The position numbers were made by a program, and so were the translations under genes. The notes beneath the pieces were generated by a model. It did no database searches, was not told the DNA's origin, and was given only the letters and a program-made list of their open reading frames with translations. A stretch of 64,000 nucleotides of DNA from an uncultured Planctomycetaceae bacterium (lineage in GTDB: Bacteria; Planctomycetota; Planctomycetia; Planctomycetales; Planctomycetaceae). Every line of letters begins with the position of its first letter. The first letter of the stretch is position 1. The stretch is taken from the NCBI GenBank assembly GCA_913031625.1, contig CAJWGB010000002.1, positions 23,465 to 87,464 of the forward strand, given 5' to 3'. Positions 42,019 through 50,120 of this stretch are shown here, piece after piece.

Positions 42019-42032
42019 GGCGCACGTGCGCC
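42019..42032. promoter_or_regulatory. 14-bp perfect palindrome GGCGCACGTGCGCC about 60 bp upstream of nuoH
   Basis: Read directly; candidate operator, unproven. Confidence 0.4.
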
Positions 42033-42430
42033 GAGACAGTGGGCGTCGGACTATGACAGAAGAAAATGTGGTCTGCAACCAACCATTTCCGCGATTCGAT
42101 CGTGGGAATCGACTTCTGTTCCTGAGACAGTTTTGGGCCGTGTTCATTCTCAGTTGTGGGAAGCCTGTGACCCTTCGATCAGGCAGATTCCTGGCAGTCG
42201 ACTCAGCTTGCCACTCCAGGGACGATCGCTCGCGTCGACTTCATCCGCGTCACCACGATGTCGTTCTCTTGTTCACAGCGATAGGGATCCAATCATGCCT
42301 CGCGATTGGATATCCACATCGTGCTGGCCCGGAGTTCATGGTTGCACGAGCGAGCATCGACCTGGATTGCTGTGAGTGTGAAATGGGTTGCTTACGCCGG
42401 TTTTGCTGACGCAATGCTGAGCCTAAAAGA

Positions 42431-42464
42431 AAACAGCCGGACGTCTTTCGACATCCGGCTGTTT
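42431..42464 (-). terminator. Rho-independent-type terminator for small basic protein gene
   Basis: AAACAGCCGGACGTC-tttc-GACATCCGGCTGTTT; minus-strand transcript ends in a T-rich run (ttttcttttagg). Confidence 0.75.
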
Positions 42465-42491
42465 GAATATTCATCGTGCTGAAGCCAGCTT

Positions 42492-42698
42492 TTACTCGTC
42501 CTCGTCGTCAGCTTTCTTCTTCTTCTTCTTCTTGCCAGCGACAACCTTCTGGATGCGAACCTTCGGGAGGTTCAGAGGACTGCGGCCTTCTTCCCAGCGA
42601 TCCTGCTCACGCAAAACGGCAATTCGTTCGCCACGCTTCAACACGTTGCGAGCTCGAACCATTCCGGCAGGTTTCTTCAGTGATTTATCAATCGACAC
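42492..42698 (-). CDS. Small basic protein of the planctomycete/verrucomicrobia/chlamydia type, Lys-rich tail
   Basis: [49 protein letters not shown] + KKKKKKK tail. Confidence 0.88.
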   Translation of the reverse strand: MSIDKSLKKPAGMVRARNVLKRGERIAVLREQDRWEEGRSPLNLPKVRIQKVVAGKKKKKKKADDEDE

Positions 42699-42715
42699 GA
42701 TCTTGTCTCCTTGGT

Positions 42716-42985
42716 TTAGCCGCAGCTCTTCTTCTTCAGAGCGGACAGGCGAGACTTCGTACGAGCTGCCGTGTTAGCGTGGATCAAATTGCTGGCTGCC
42801 GCCTGATCGATTGCCTTGGCAACGCCAGACATGCTCTTGTCAGCGTCTTCACGAGAAGGGCTGGTGGCCAGCAGGGCGCGGAACTGCTTGATCTTTGTTC
42901 GCAAAGCCGAGCGTTGCTGCCGGTTTCGCAGACGTCGAGCCTGGCTCTGACGCAGGTATTTCTTGGCGGATGCTGTGTTTGGCAT
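42716..42985 (-). CDS. rpsT: 30S ribosomal protein S20
   Basis: [35 protein letters not shown]; start set at 42985, not 43108. Confidence 0.93.
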   Translation of the reverse strand: MPNTASAKKYLRQSQARRLRNRQQRSALRTKIKQFRALLATSPSREDADKSMSGVAKAIDQAAASNLIHANTAARTKSRLSALKKKSCG

Positions 42986-43126
42986 GTGATTGAGGTGACA
43001 AAAACTGTCAGCAAATGAGCCGTCCCCGAAGGCCGGCCAAAAATGGAAGCGGGGAAGAGTACTCAGGGGCCCGGCAGATTTCCAGCCTGATCGGCAGAAT
43101 GCAGTCATTTCTGCACCAAAACCATG

Positions 43127-43182
43127 GAGAAAGGCCGACTGCGCCCTTGTTGCCTGAGGCTGATCGCCTCAGGTCGGGCTCC
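43127..43182 (+). repeat. REP-like palindromic repeat, copy 1
   Basis: gagaaaggccgactgcgcccttgttgCCTGAGGCtgatcGCCTCAGGtcgggctcc; matches copies at 44219-44271 and 46341-46389. Confidence 0.8.
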
Positions 43183-43247
43183 TGCGAGCCTCCGTCCCCA
43201 GCGACAGGCACCTGCAGGTCCAGCCATTCTGTTGTGGGGGAGAGACC

Positions 43248-43991
43248 CTACTTGCCTGCGTGATGTGGATTGCCACCTGATTTCAGGACAAGGCTGGCCT
43301 TCTCGACAATCTCCTCTGAGACTCCGGCAGTCTGTATATCACGAATTGTCTCCTCAACGTCGTATTCCACGCGGTGAAACGTAACCTCACCATCTTCAAT
43401 AATGGCGTACGAAGCGCGCCAATCGCCATCTCTTGGTTGTCCGACGCTGCCTGGATTGAGCACGCGGCACCCGTCCAGCTGCAGGTCCATAGGCACGTGA
43501 GTGTGTCCCACGCATACAAAATCCACGTCTACGTGCTCCAGCCGGGATTGCCACTGTTCCTTGAGAAATTGCAGGTCCGGAGCCGGCTCACCCATCCTTC
43601 CGTTGGCGATATATTCATCCATGGGATCGCGTGGCGTGGCGTGAACGAAAAGAAAACTGTGGTTCCCGAGAGTGACATGCTGTGTCACCGGCATTTCTGC
43701 AAGCCAGGTCAAGTGATCATCGTTCAGCCGTTCATAGTGGACTGGCCTCATACCGGCCGCCAGTCGCCGAAACATGCCCCCAGGCGAAACGACGACCCTC
43801 TGGGCCACTGAGTGATCGTGGTTGCCCCGCACACATGTATCCACACGGTCCATGCACCACTCGATGCATGGGGCGGGGTTGGTTGCGTAATCCACTGCAT
43901 CACCAAGGAATACGCAGTGGTCACACGTCTCTGAAATAGCATTCAACGCGGGCCAGTTGGCGTGGATGTCGGCGAGGAGCAGGATTTTCAT
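43248..43991 (-). CDS. Metallophosphoesterase (calcineurin-like)
   Basis: MKILLLADIHANWPAL; GDAVDYATNP; RGNHDHSV; VGHTHVPM. Confidence 0.92.
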   Translation of the reverse strand: MKILLLADIHANWPALNAISETCDHCVFLGDAVDYATNPAPCIEWCMDRVDTCVRGNHDHSVAQRVVVSPGGMFRRLAAGMRPVHYERLNDDHLTWLAEMPVTQHVTLGNHSFLFVHATPRDPMDEYIANGRMGEPAPDLQFLKEQWQSRLEHVDVDFVCVGHTHVPMDLQLDGCRVLNPGSVGQPRDGDWRASYAIIEDGEVTFHRVEYDVEETIRDIQTAGVSEEIVEKASLVLKSGGNPHHAGK

Positions 43992-44218
43992 GGCGTTTGC
44001 AGGGCAGTTAGGGCGGCTTTTATTCTGCCATGAAACCAGCCCATGTCACGCGATTCTGGCAATTTGCAGAGTTCCGGTGGAATGCGGCAGTGAGGCTGGT
44101 GAGGTTGCGCGGGTTTGGAAGAACGCCTGCTGCCGGAGGCGGTTCAAAGAGCACCCGTCTGGAGTTGCCACACCGGGTGAATGGAGGCCCCGGCCCGGTT
44201 CGGCGCAGTCTTTCCCAC

Positions 44219-44271
44219 GGAGCCCGACCTAAGGCGATTAGCCTTAGGCAATGAGGGCGCAGTTCTTTCTC
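44219..44271 (-). repeat. REP-like palindromic repeat, copy 2 (opposite orientation)
   Basis: Reverse complement gagaaagaactgcgccctcattgCCTAAGGCtaatcGCCTTAGGtcgggctcc. Confidence 0.8.
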
Positions 44272-44464
44272 TTCTCCCGCAAGAAGTATCAAAATGCTCT
44301 GCTGGACTTGCTGAAAACGGTTCGATACTATCCCGCGTTCGCCTTTTCCAACGCGCCTCAGGTTTGCGCTGAACTGTCTCAGTGCGGGCGTCTGGATATT
44401 CACCCTTAATTTGGATGTGGCCCACCCTGCTGGGTGAGGACGCATATCTTAGGCCCGATTAACC

Positions 44465-46279
44465 ATGGTAGACCAGAATCTCGTCCGCGAATTCGCGGTT
44501 GACGACGACGAACTCAACTCAATCCTCCAGGGAATGGAGGAAGGGACGCTCGAAAAGACACTCGAAGAAGAAGCCAAGACCTACGACATCAACGACATCC
44601 TCGAAGGAACAGTCGTCCGCGTTGATGATGAGGAAGTGGTTGTTGACATTGGTTACAAGAGTGAAGGAGTCGTACAGCGTGACGAGTGGGAAGAAGGGGA
44701 GATTCTTCCAAAGCCCGGCGAACAAATTGAAGTTCTGCTGGAAGAATTTGAAGACTCTATTGGCCTGATTGTTCTTTCCAAGAACAAGGCTCAGCGCATC
44801 CGCGACTGGATGGAGTTCATCAGCAAGCATCAGGAAAACGATGTTGTCCGCGGCCCTGTTCAGCGCAAGATCAAAGGTGGTCTGCTGGTTCTGATGGGGC
44901 GCGAGATGGACGGCGACAAAGTCGTCAGCAACGGTGTCAGTGTATTCCTGCCGGCCAGTCAGGTTGACGTGCGACGTCCACCGGATATTGCCAACTACAT
45001 TGGGCAGGAAATTGAGTGCATGATCCTCAAGATCGATGAAGCTCGAAAGAACATCGTCGTTTCCCGCCGCCGCCTGATCGAAGAAGAACGCGATCGACAG
45101 AAGAAAGAACTGCTCAAGGTTCTGGAAGTTGGTGCCCTGCGAAAAGGTACCGTCAAGAACATTGCCGACTTCGGTGCGTTCGTTGACCTTGGTGGTATTG
45201 ACGGGCTGCTGCACATCACGGACATGAGCTGGAGCCGTATCTCTCATCCGACGGAGATGGTGAAGATCGATGACGAAATCGAAGTCATGGTTCTGAACAT
45301 CGACTACGAGAAAGAGAAGATTGCTCTGGGTCTGAAGCAGAAGACTGCCAGCCCATGGGAAAACATCACCGAGAAGTACCCGCAAGGCAGCCGCATTCAG
45401 GGTCAGGTGGTCAACGTTCTGTCTTACGGTGCCTTCGTCAAACTCGAAGATGGTATCGAAGGTCTTGTGCACATCAGTGAGATGTCATGGGTCCGCCGCA
45501 TCAATCATCCCAGCGAGCTGGTGCAGATTGGTGACGACGTTGAAGTCATGGTGCTTGGTATCAACGAAGACAAGCAGGAAATCTCTCTCGGCATGAAGCA
45601 GACTCAGGACAATCCCTGGGACAGCGTTGCCGACAAGTATCCTGTGGGTGCCAAGGTCAAGGGAACCGTCCGCAACCTCACCAACTACGGTGCGTTCATT
45701 GAGCTGGAAGAGGGAGTCGACGGACTGCTGCACATCAGCGACATGTCATGGACTCGCAAGATCTCTCACTCCAACGAGATGCTCAAAAAGGGCGAGCCGC
45801 TGGAATGCGAAATCCTGTCTGTGGATCAGGAACGTCGACGTATTGCTCTGGGTCTGAAGCAGCTTGACGATGACCCATGGGAAACAACGATTCCCGATGC
45901 TTACACTCCGGGCAAGACGGTCAAAGGCAAGGTTACCAAGATTACCAACTTCGGTGTCTTTGTTGAGCTGGAAGACGAGCTGGAAGGCCTGCTGCACGTC
46001 AGCGAGCTGTCAGACGACAAGGTTGAACATCCGGAAGCCATGGTCAATGTTGGCGATGAACTGGAAGTTCGCATCCTTCGCGTCGACACAGCTGATCGTA
46101 AGATCGGGCTGAGCTGTCGTTCGGACGAAGAGATTCGTGAAGCAGCCGCAGCGGAAGCTGCGGAAGCGGCCGCTTCTCCAGCACGCAAGACCGAAGAGCT
46201 GAAGGGTGGAATGGGAGACGCTTCCAAGCCACTGTTCAGCCTCGGCGGCGACGCGGAAGAAGGCGATTCCGACGAGTAA
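44465..46279 (+). CDS. rpsA: 30S ribosomal protein S1 (six S1-type modules)
   Basis: 604 aa; repeated GAFV(D/K)L..G(I/V)(D/E)GL(L/V)HI(T/S)(D/E)MSW modules. Confidence 0.95.
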   Translation: MVDQNLVREFAVDDDELNSILQGMEEGTLEKTLEEEAKTYDINDILEGTVVRVDDEEVVVDIGYKSEGVVQRDEWEEGEILPKPGEQIEVLLEEFEDSIGLIVLSKNKAQRIRDWMEFISKHQENDVVRGPVQRKIKGGLLVLMGREMDGDKVVSNGVSVFLPASQVDVRRPPDIANYIGQEIECMILKIDEARKNIVVSRRRLIEEERDRQKKELLKVLEVGALRKGTVKNIADFGAFVDLGGIDGLLHITDMSWSRISHPTEMVKIDDEIEVMVLNIDYEKEKIALGLKQKTASPWENITEKYPQGSRIQGQVVNVLSYGAFVKLEDGIEGLVHISEMSWVRRINHPSELVQIGDDVEVMVLGINEDKQEISLGMKQTQDNPWDSVADKYPVGAKVKGTVRNLTNYGAFIELEEGVDGLLHISDMSWTRKISHSNEMLKKGEPLECEILSVDQERRRIALGLKQLDDDPWETTIPDAYTPGKTVKGKVTKITNFGVFVELEDELEGLLHVSELSDDKVEHPEAMVNVGDELEVRILRVDTADRKIGLSCRSDEEIREAAAAEAAEAAASPARKTEELKGGMGDASKPLFSLGGDAEEGDSDE

Positions 46280-46303
46280 TCGATCGGGATCAATCTGAGC
46301 AAC

Positions 46304-46335
46304 AAAGACCTCGGCGGGTTCCGTCGAGGTCTTTT
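46304..46335 (+). terminator. Rho-independent terminator downstream of rpsA
   Basis: AAAGACCTCG-gcgggttccgt-CGAGGTCTTTT. Confidence 0.85.
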
Positions 46336-46340
46336 CTATG

Positions 46341-46389
46341 CGCTGCGCACTGATTGTCTTAGGCTAGTCGCCTCAGGTCGAGCCCCGCA
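46341..46389 (+). repeat. REP-like palindromic repeat, copy 3 (degenerate)
   Basis: gcgctgcgcactgattgtCTTAGGCtagtcGCCTCAGgtcgagccccgc; aligns to copies 1 and 2. Confidence 0.65.
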
Positions 46390-46512
46390 CAATATGCATG
46401 TGTGTGTTGTTCGTTTCACCGGTAGCCGCAGACGCACGCGATTTGTGCTCTTCAGCGACAGCTTCTTTTTCTGCGGACCTCGCTTTGCTCGCCCAGGCCT
46501 GCTTCACCATGC

Positions 46513-49500
46513 TTACTCTACATAGGCGAACTCATTGAGCGAAAACAGCACCCGGCAGTAGCTCTGGAATGCTCGCAGCCGGGCTTCTTCCGGTGGAAGT
46601 GCTGCCACGCTGGAAACCTGTCGTGCCGACGCGAGGTAGTCTCTGGCACTGGCAACGTCTGCCCTCGACGCCACGCGATTCAACACCAGCTCAACGGCTC
46701 GCCGAATCCTGTCGTCTTCCGACATCCCGGCCAGCTTCTCGGCCAGCGCTTTGGTCTGTTGATCGACCAGGCCGGCATTCATCATCATCAGCGCCTGAGG
46801 TGCGACGGTTGAGGTCTGGCGTTGGCCTGCTGGAACCGCCGGATCCGGGAAGTCAAAAGTCTGCAGGACGTCATAGACGGCGCTGCGAACCACGGGCAGA
46901 TAAACAGATCGCCGGTGATTGTCATACTCGTTCGTGATCGTCGTTCCGGAGCTTGTCACATAACTGCGGTTGGCCGCTTTGAGGACTGTACCTCCCATGG
47001 TCAGGTCGAGCCCCGTGCCAAGGCTTACCAGTGAATCTCGAACTTCTTCACCGGAAAGTCGCCTCCGTCGGAATCGCCAAAGCAACTTGTTCTGAGGGTC
47101 AGTCTTCTCCGCTTTCTGTGAGTATTGCGTGCTCATCTGGTAGGTGTTGCTCAACATCATCAGACGATGCAGCCGCTTCAGCGATCCACCCTGTCCCTGA
47201 AACCGCACGGCCAGCCAGTCCAGAAGTTCCGGATGTGTGGGTGCTTCTCCCAGTAGACCGAAGTTATCAACGGATGGGGCGAGGCCTCGTCCAAACCGCC
47301 ATGACCAGACTCGATTGACAATGACGCGCCATGTCAGCGGATGATTCGTCTGAGTCATCCACTTTGCCATCTGCAGGCGACCGCTTTGTTTCTCCGGAAT
47401 CGCCAGAGAGGTCAAAAGTGCAGCGCGGCTGTCAGGGTCTCGGTGTCGATCAGAGAACACTCGCAGGAACCGTCTGGGAGCAACTTTCCCAAGCGCGATG
47501 TGACTTCCGCGCAGGTGAATCTTCAGGTCTTCCGGATTGCCCTCGGTCAGTCCCATGGCCACGTCGAACTTTGGTCGTGATTCTTTTAGCTGGGCGACCC
47601 GCTGCATGAGGGATGTCAATTCCGCAGCATCAGCAGCAGGCAGGCTGGAGGGAGTGATGTCGGACGGGCCAGCCAATGGAGACGGCGCCGCAATGAGCTC
47701 TTTACGTGCTGGTTCATCATCCAGAAGTCTTGCAAAGAGTTGAGCTGTCTGTGTGATGTTCCGGGGAGGCTTCTCTCGAACCAGTGTCTGAAGTGCTTCC
47801 GGCAGGTCCGGAAGCTGTTGCAGCATCACTTCCGCGGACTGCTCAAAGAACTCGTCCGGCTTTTCTGCCAGGGACAGCCATCCGCGGAACAGAACAAACT
47901 GCTCGTGTTTACCGTCTGCGATCTCTTTCAGCAGCCGGGACCATTCCGACACCAGCGCCAGCCGGACGCCATGTCGCGCAGCGATTGAAGTCATCGACTG
48001 AGGAGCAGCCACGTCAAATGGCCACTTCGCATCGCCCGGATCAAAGACAAGCAGAAGACGATCGATGTGTGGGTGTACCTGAGCGGAATCAATTCGAATC
48101 GTGTTCACACCCTCATTCAGCTCAAATCGACCAGCTGGAAACCAACGCTGACCGTCGGGATACCAGCTGCCTGTGACCTGTTCGACGACGGATTCTTCGA
48201 TGATGTTTCCGTTAATGACCAGTTTGGCGGGGCGGCTTTGAGCTGCGGCATGGCGTATCTCCAGCTGATACCAGCCGGGTTTGTCAACGCGAACGTCGTA
48301 CTCCATGAACCCGGCACCTCGGGTACCTGTGATCCCGATGCCTTCTCCGTAGCCAGTTGAAAGTTTCTCCACGTTACCACGATGAAAATGCTCCGCTTCA
48401 ATTCTCAGAAAGCCATTTGTCACGACAAGCGGATCGGCTGATTGTGGGACGGCAGCCTGGCGTGGGAGTGACTGAATTCGGTCAAACTCCTGCGCTGCCA
48501 GCAGGTATCCGGCGAGATTCTGCTGCTGATGTGCTGCGATTCTATCTCGATGAGCATTCTTCAGTGCGGCGATCGCCGTTTCTGTGCTGCTGACCTCCTC
48601 GTCTGTCTCTTCAATCCTGCGGCTGACTGCCTTCGAAACCAGCGGACGTTCATACCAGACGGCCACGACCTTGTGGTTCTCCATCGTCTTGCTGCTTTTG
48701 AAGATACCGGCCAGTGAGTAGTAGTCTTCCGTGGGAATCGGATCGAACTTGTGGTCATGGCACCGGGCGCATCCCAGTGTCAGTCCCATGAAGGTCTGGC
48801 CCATTGTGTTAAGCTGTTCGTCAATGATGTCCATCTGCATTTTCATGGGGTCATCTTCGGCCAGCATCTTTGGACCGATGGCAAGGAATCCGGTGGCGAT
48901 GAACCGATCTATGTTGTCCTGATCGTCTTCCGGTGCCGGTAGCAGATCTCCGGCGAGCTGTTCCTGGACAAACCGAGCGTACGGCTTGTCATTATTCATC
49001 GCGCGGATCACGTAGTCGCGATAACGAAACGCGTTGGCGTAGGAGAGATTCTCATCGAGTCCGTTAGAGTCTGCGTACCGTGCGACATCCAGCCAGTGAC
49101 GTCCCCAGCGCTCGCCGTAGCGCGGTGATGCCAGCAGTCTGTCTATGACTTTTGCAAAGGCGTCCTGAGAATCGTCCGCGACAAAGGCGGCCGTTTCTTC
49201 GGGAGTCGGAGGCAGTCCTGTCAGATCAAACGTCGCGCGGCGAATGAGCATTCTCCTGTCTGCGGGAGGAGCTGGCTTGAGTCCGTGCTGCTGCAGCTGC
49301 CTGAGCACAAACTCGTCGATAGGACTGATGGCCCAGGCATTCCCACTGTGCGGCACCTTCACATGAGAGAGCGGCCGCCATGCCCAGTGCTCTAACTGTT
49401 TGCTGGTGAAGGGCATAATGCCCTGTGCGCTGGCACCTGCATCCGCGGACTCTGGTTCGGAGTCTGGCCAGGGGGCTCCCATTTCGACCCATTGCGTAAA

Positions 49501-49824
49501 GTCCACCACCTGATTCGACGGCAGCTTCTCGCGTGGAGGCATCTTGATGAATTCGTCGTGCTGGATGGCACTAATCAGCAGCGACTGATCCGGTTTGCCA
49601 GGCTTCAGTGCCGGCCCGAGCTTGCCGCCGCGAATCATGCCCGCCCGACTGGACAGGTCGAGTCCATTCTCAGGGTCTTCTGAGTTGTGACATTCGAGGC
49701 ATCGTTCAGCGAGTACGGGGCGAATCTTTGTCTCGAAGAATGCTGACTGTTCAGCAGTTGGCGAATCCTGAGCACTCACAGGAGTGGGGCAGGAGAGGAT
49801 CAAGGCTAACCAGAGGCGGGACAT
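46513..49824 (-). CDS. PSCyt1-DUF1549-DUF1553 planctomycete cytochrome-type secreted protein with internal CBM-like segment
   Basis: CLECHNSEDPENGLDLSSRAGMIRGG; IDEFVLRQLQQHGLKPAPPADRRMLIRRATFDLTGLPPTPEE; CARCHDHKFDPI; LRIEAEHFHRGNVEKLSTGYGEG. Confidence 0.92.
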   Translation of the reverse strand: MSRLWLALILSCPTPVSAQDSPTAEQSAFFETKIRPVLAERCLECHNSEDPENGLDLSSRAGMIRGGKLGPALKPGKPDQSLLISAIQHDEFIKMPPREKLPSNQVVDFTQWVEMGAPWPDSEPESADAGASAQGIMPFTSKQLEHWAWRPLSHVKVPHSGNAWAISPIDEFVLRQLQQHGLKPAPPADRRMLIRRATFDLTGLPPTPEETAAFVADDSQDAFAKVIDRLLASPRYGERWGRHWLDVARYADSNGLDENLSYANAFRYRDYVIRAMNNDKPYARFVQEQLAGDLLPAPEDDQDNIDRFIATGFLAIGPKMLAEDDPMKMQMDIIDEQLNTMGQTFMGLTLGCARCHDHKFDPIPTEDYYSLAGIFKSSKTMENHKVVAVWYERPLVSKAVSRRIEETDEEVSSTETAIAALKNAHRDRIAAHQQQNLAGYLLAAQEFDRIQSLPRQAAVPQSADPLVVTNGFLRIEAEHFHRGNVEKLSTGYGEGIGITGTRGAGFMEYDVRVDKPGWYQLEIRHAAAQSRPAKLVINGNIIEESVVEQVTGSWYPDGQRWFPAGRFELNEGVNTIRIDSAQVHPHIDRLLLVFDPGDAKWPFDVAAPQSMTSIAARHGVRLALVSEWSRLLKEIADGKHEQFVLFRGWLSLAEKPDEFFEQSAEVMLQQLPDLPEALQTLVREKPPRNITQTAQLFARLLDDEPARKELIAAPSPLAGPSDITPSSLPAADAAELTSLMQRVAQLKESRPKFDVAMGLTEGNPEDLKIHLRGSHIALGKVAPRRFLRVFSDRHRDPDSRAALLTSLAIPEKQSGRLQMAKWMTQTNHPLTWRVIVNRVWSWRFGRGLAPSVDNFGLLGEAPTHPELLDWLAVRFQGQGGSLKRLHRLMMLSNTYQMSTQYSQKAEKTDPQNKLLWRFRRRRLSGEEVRDSLVSLGTGLDLTMGGTVLKAANRSYVTSSGTTITNEYDNHRRSVYLPVVRSAVYDVLQTFDFPDPAVPAGQRQTSTVAPQALMMMNAGLVDQQTKALAEKLAGMSEDDRIRRAVELVLNRVASRADVASARDYLASARQVSSVAALPPEEARLRAFQSYCRVLFSLNEFAYVE

Positions 49825-50053
49825 GGCAGGAGGGCTGTCAGGCAGGCAGGAAGTATCTCCAGAGTAAGTTGTCCGAGTGCAGAATAACAGGCTTTCCTTG
49901 CGCGACCATGGGCGAGCAGCCCAAACACGACCACGCCGGGCTCTGTCCCCGGGTTCTGCGAGTCCGGGCTCCCTGTAGCGACACTCGCCAAAGCGTGGGC
50001 CGATACGTCGTCCAGATCGGGTAAGCTGTGAATTTCCGCTGTACGATTTACGA

Positions 50054-50082
50054 GGTCCGCCGTCTGGCGACGACAGCTAAAT
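50054..50082 (+). repeat. REP-like direct repeat, left copy
   Basis: ggtccgccgtctggcgacgacagctaaat; near-identical to 52170-52198. Confidence 0.7.
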
Positions 50083-50120
50083 CTCGAATGGAAAGAACTC
50101 TGGCTGGAGTGCAGGGGCAA

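Noticed and set aside
41953-42409. Plus-strand ORFs upstream of nuoH (140 and 175 aa)
   Set aside because: Overlapping out-of-frame ORFs with no domain or signal; more likely the nuoH leader/intergenic region.
42519-42540. Poly-Lys (ttcttcttcttc) microsatellite
   Set aside because: Explained by the Lys tail of the small basic protein; tandem codon run rather than a separate repeat element.
44519-45472. 317-aa minus-strand ORF antisense to rpsA
   Set aside because: Fully antisense to the S1 repeats; composition mirrors codon bias of rpsA; no recognisable domain.
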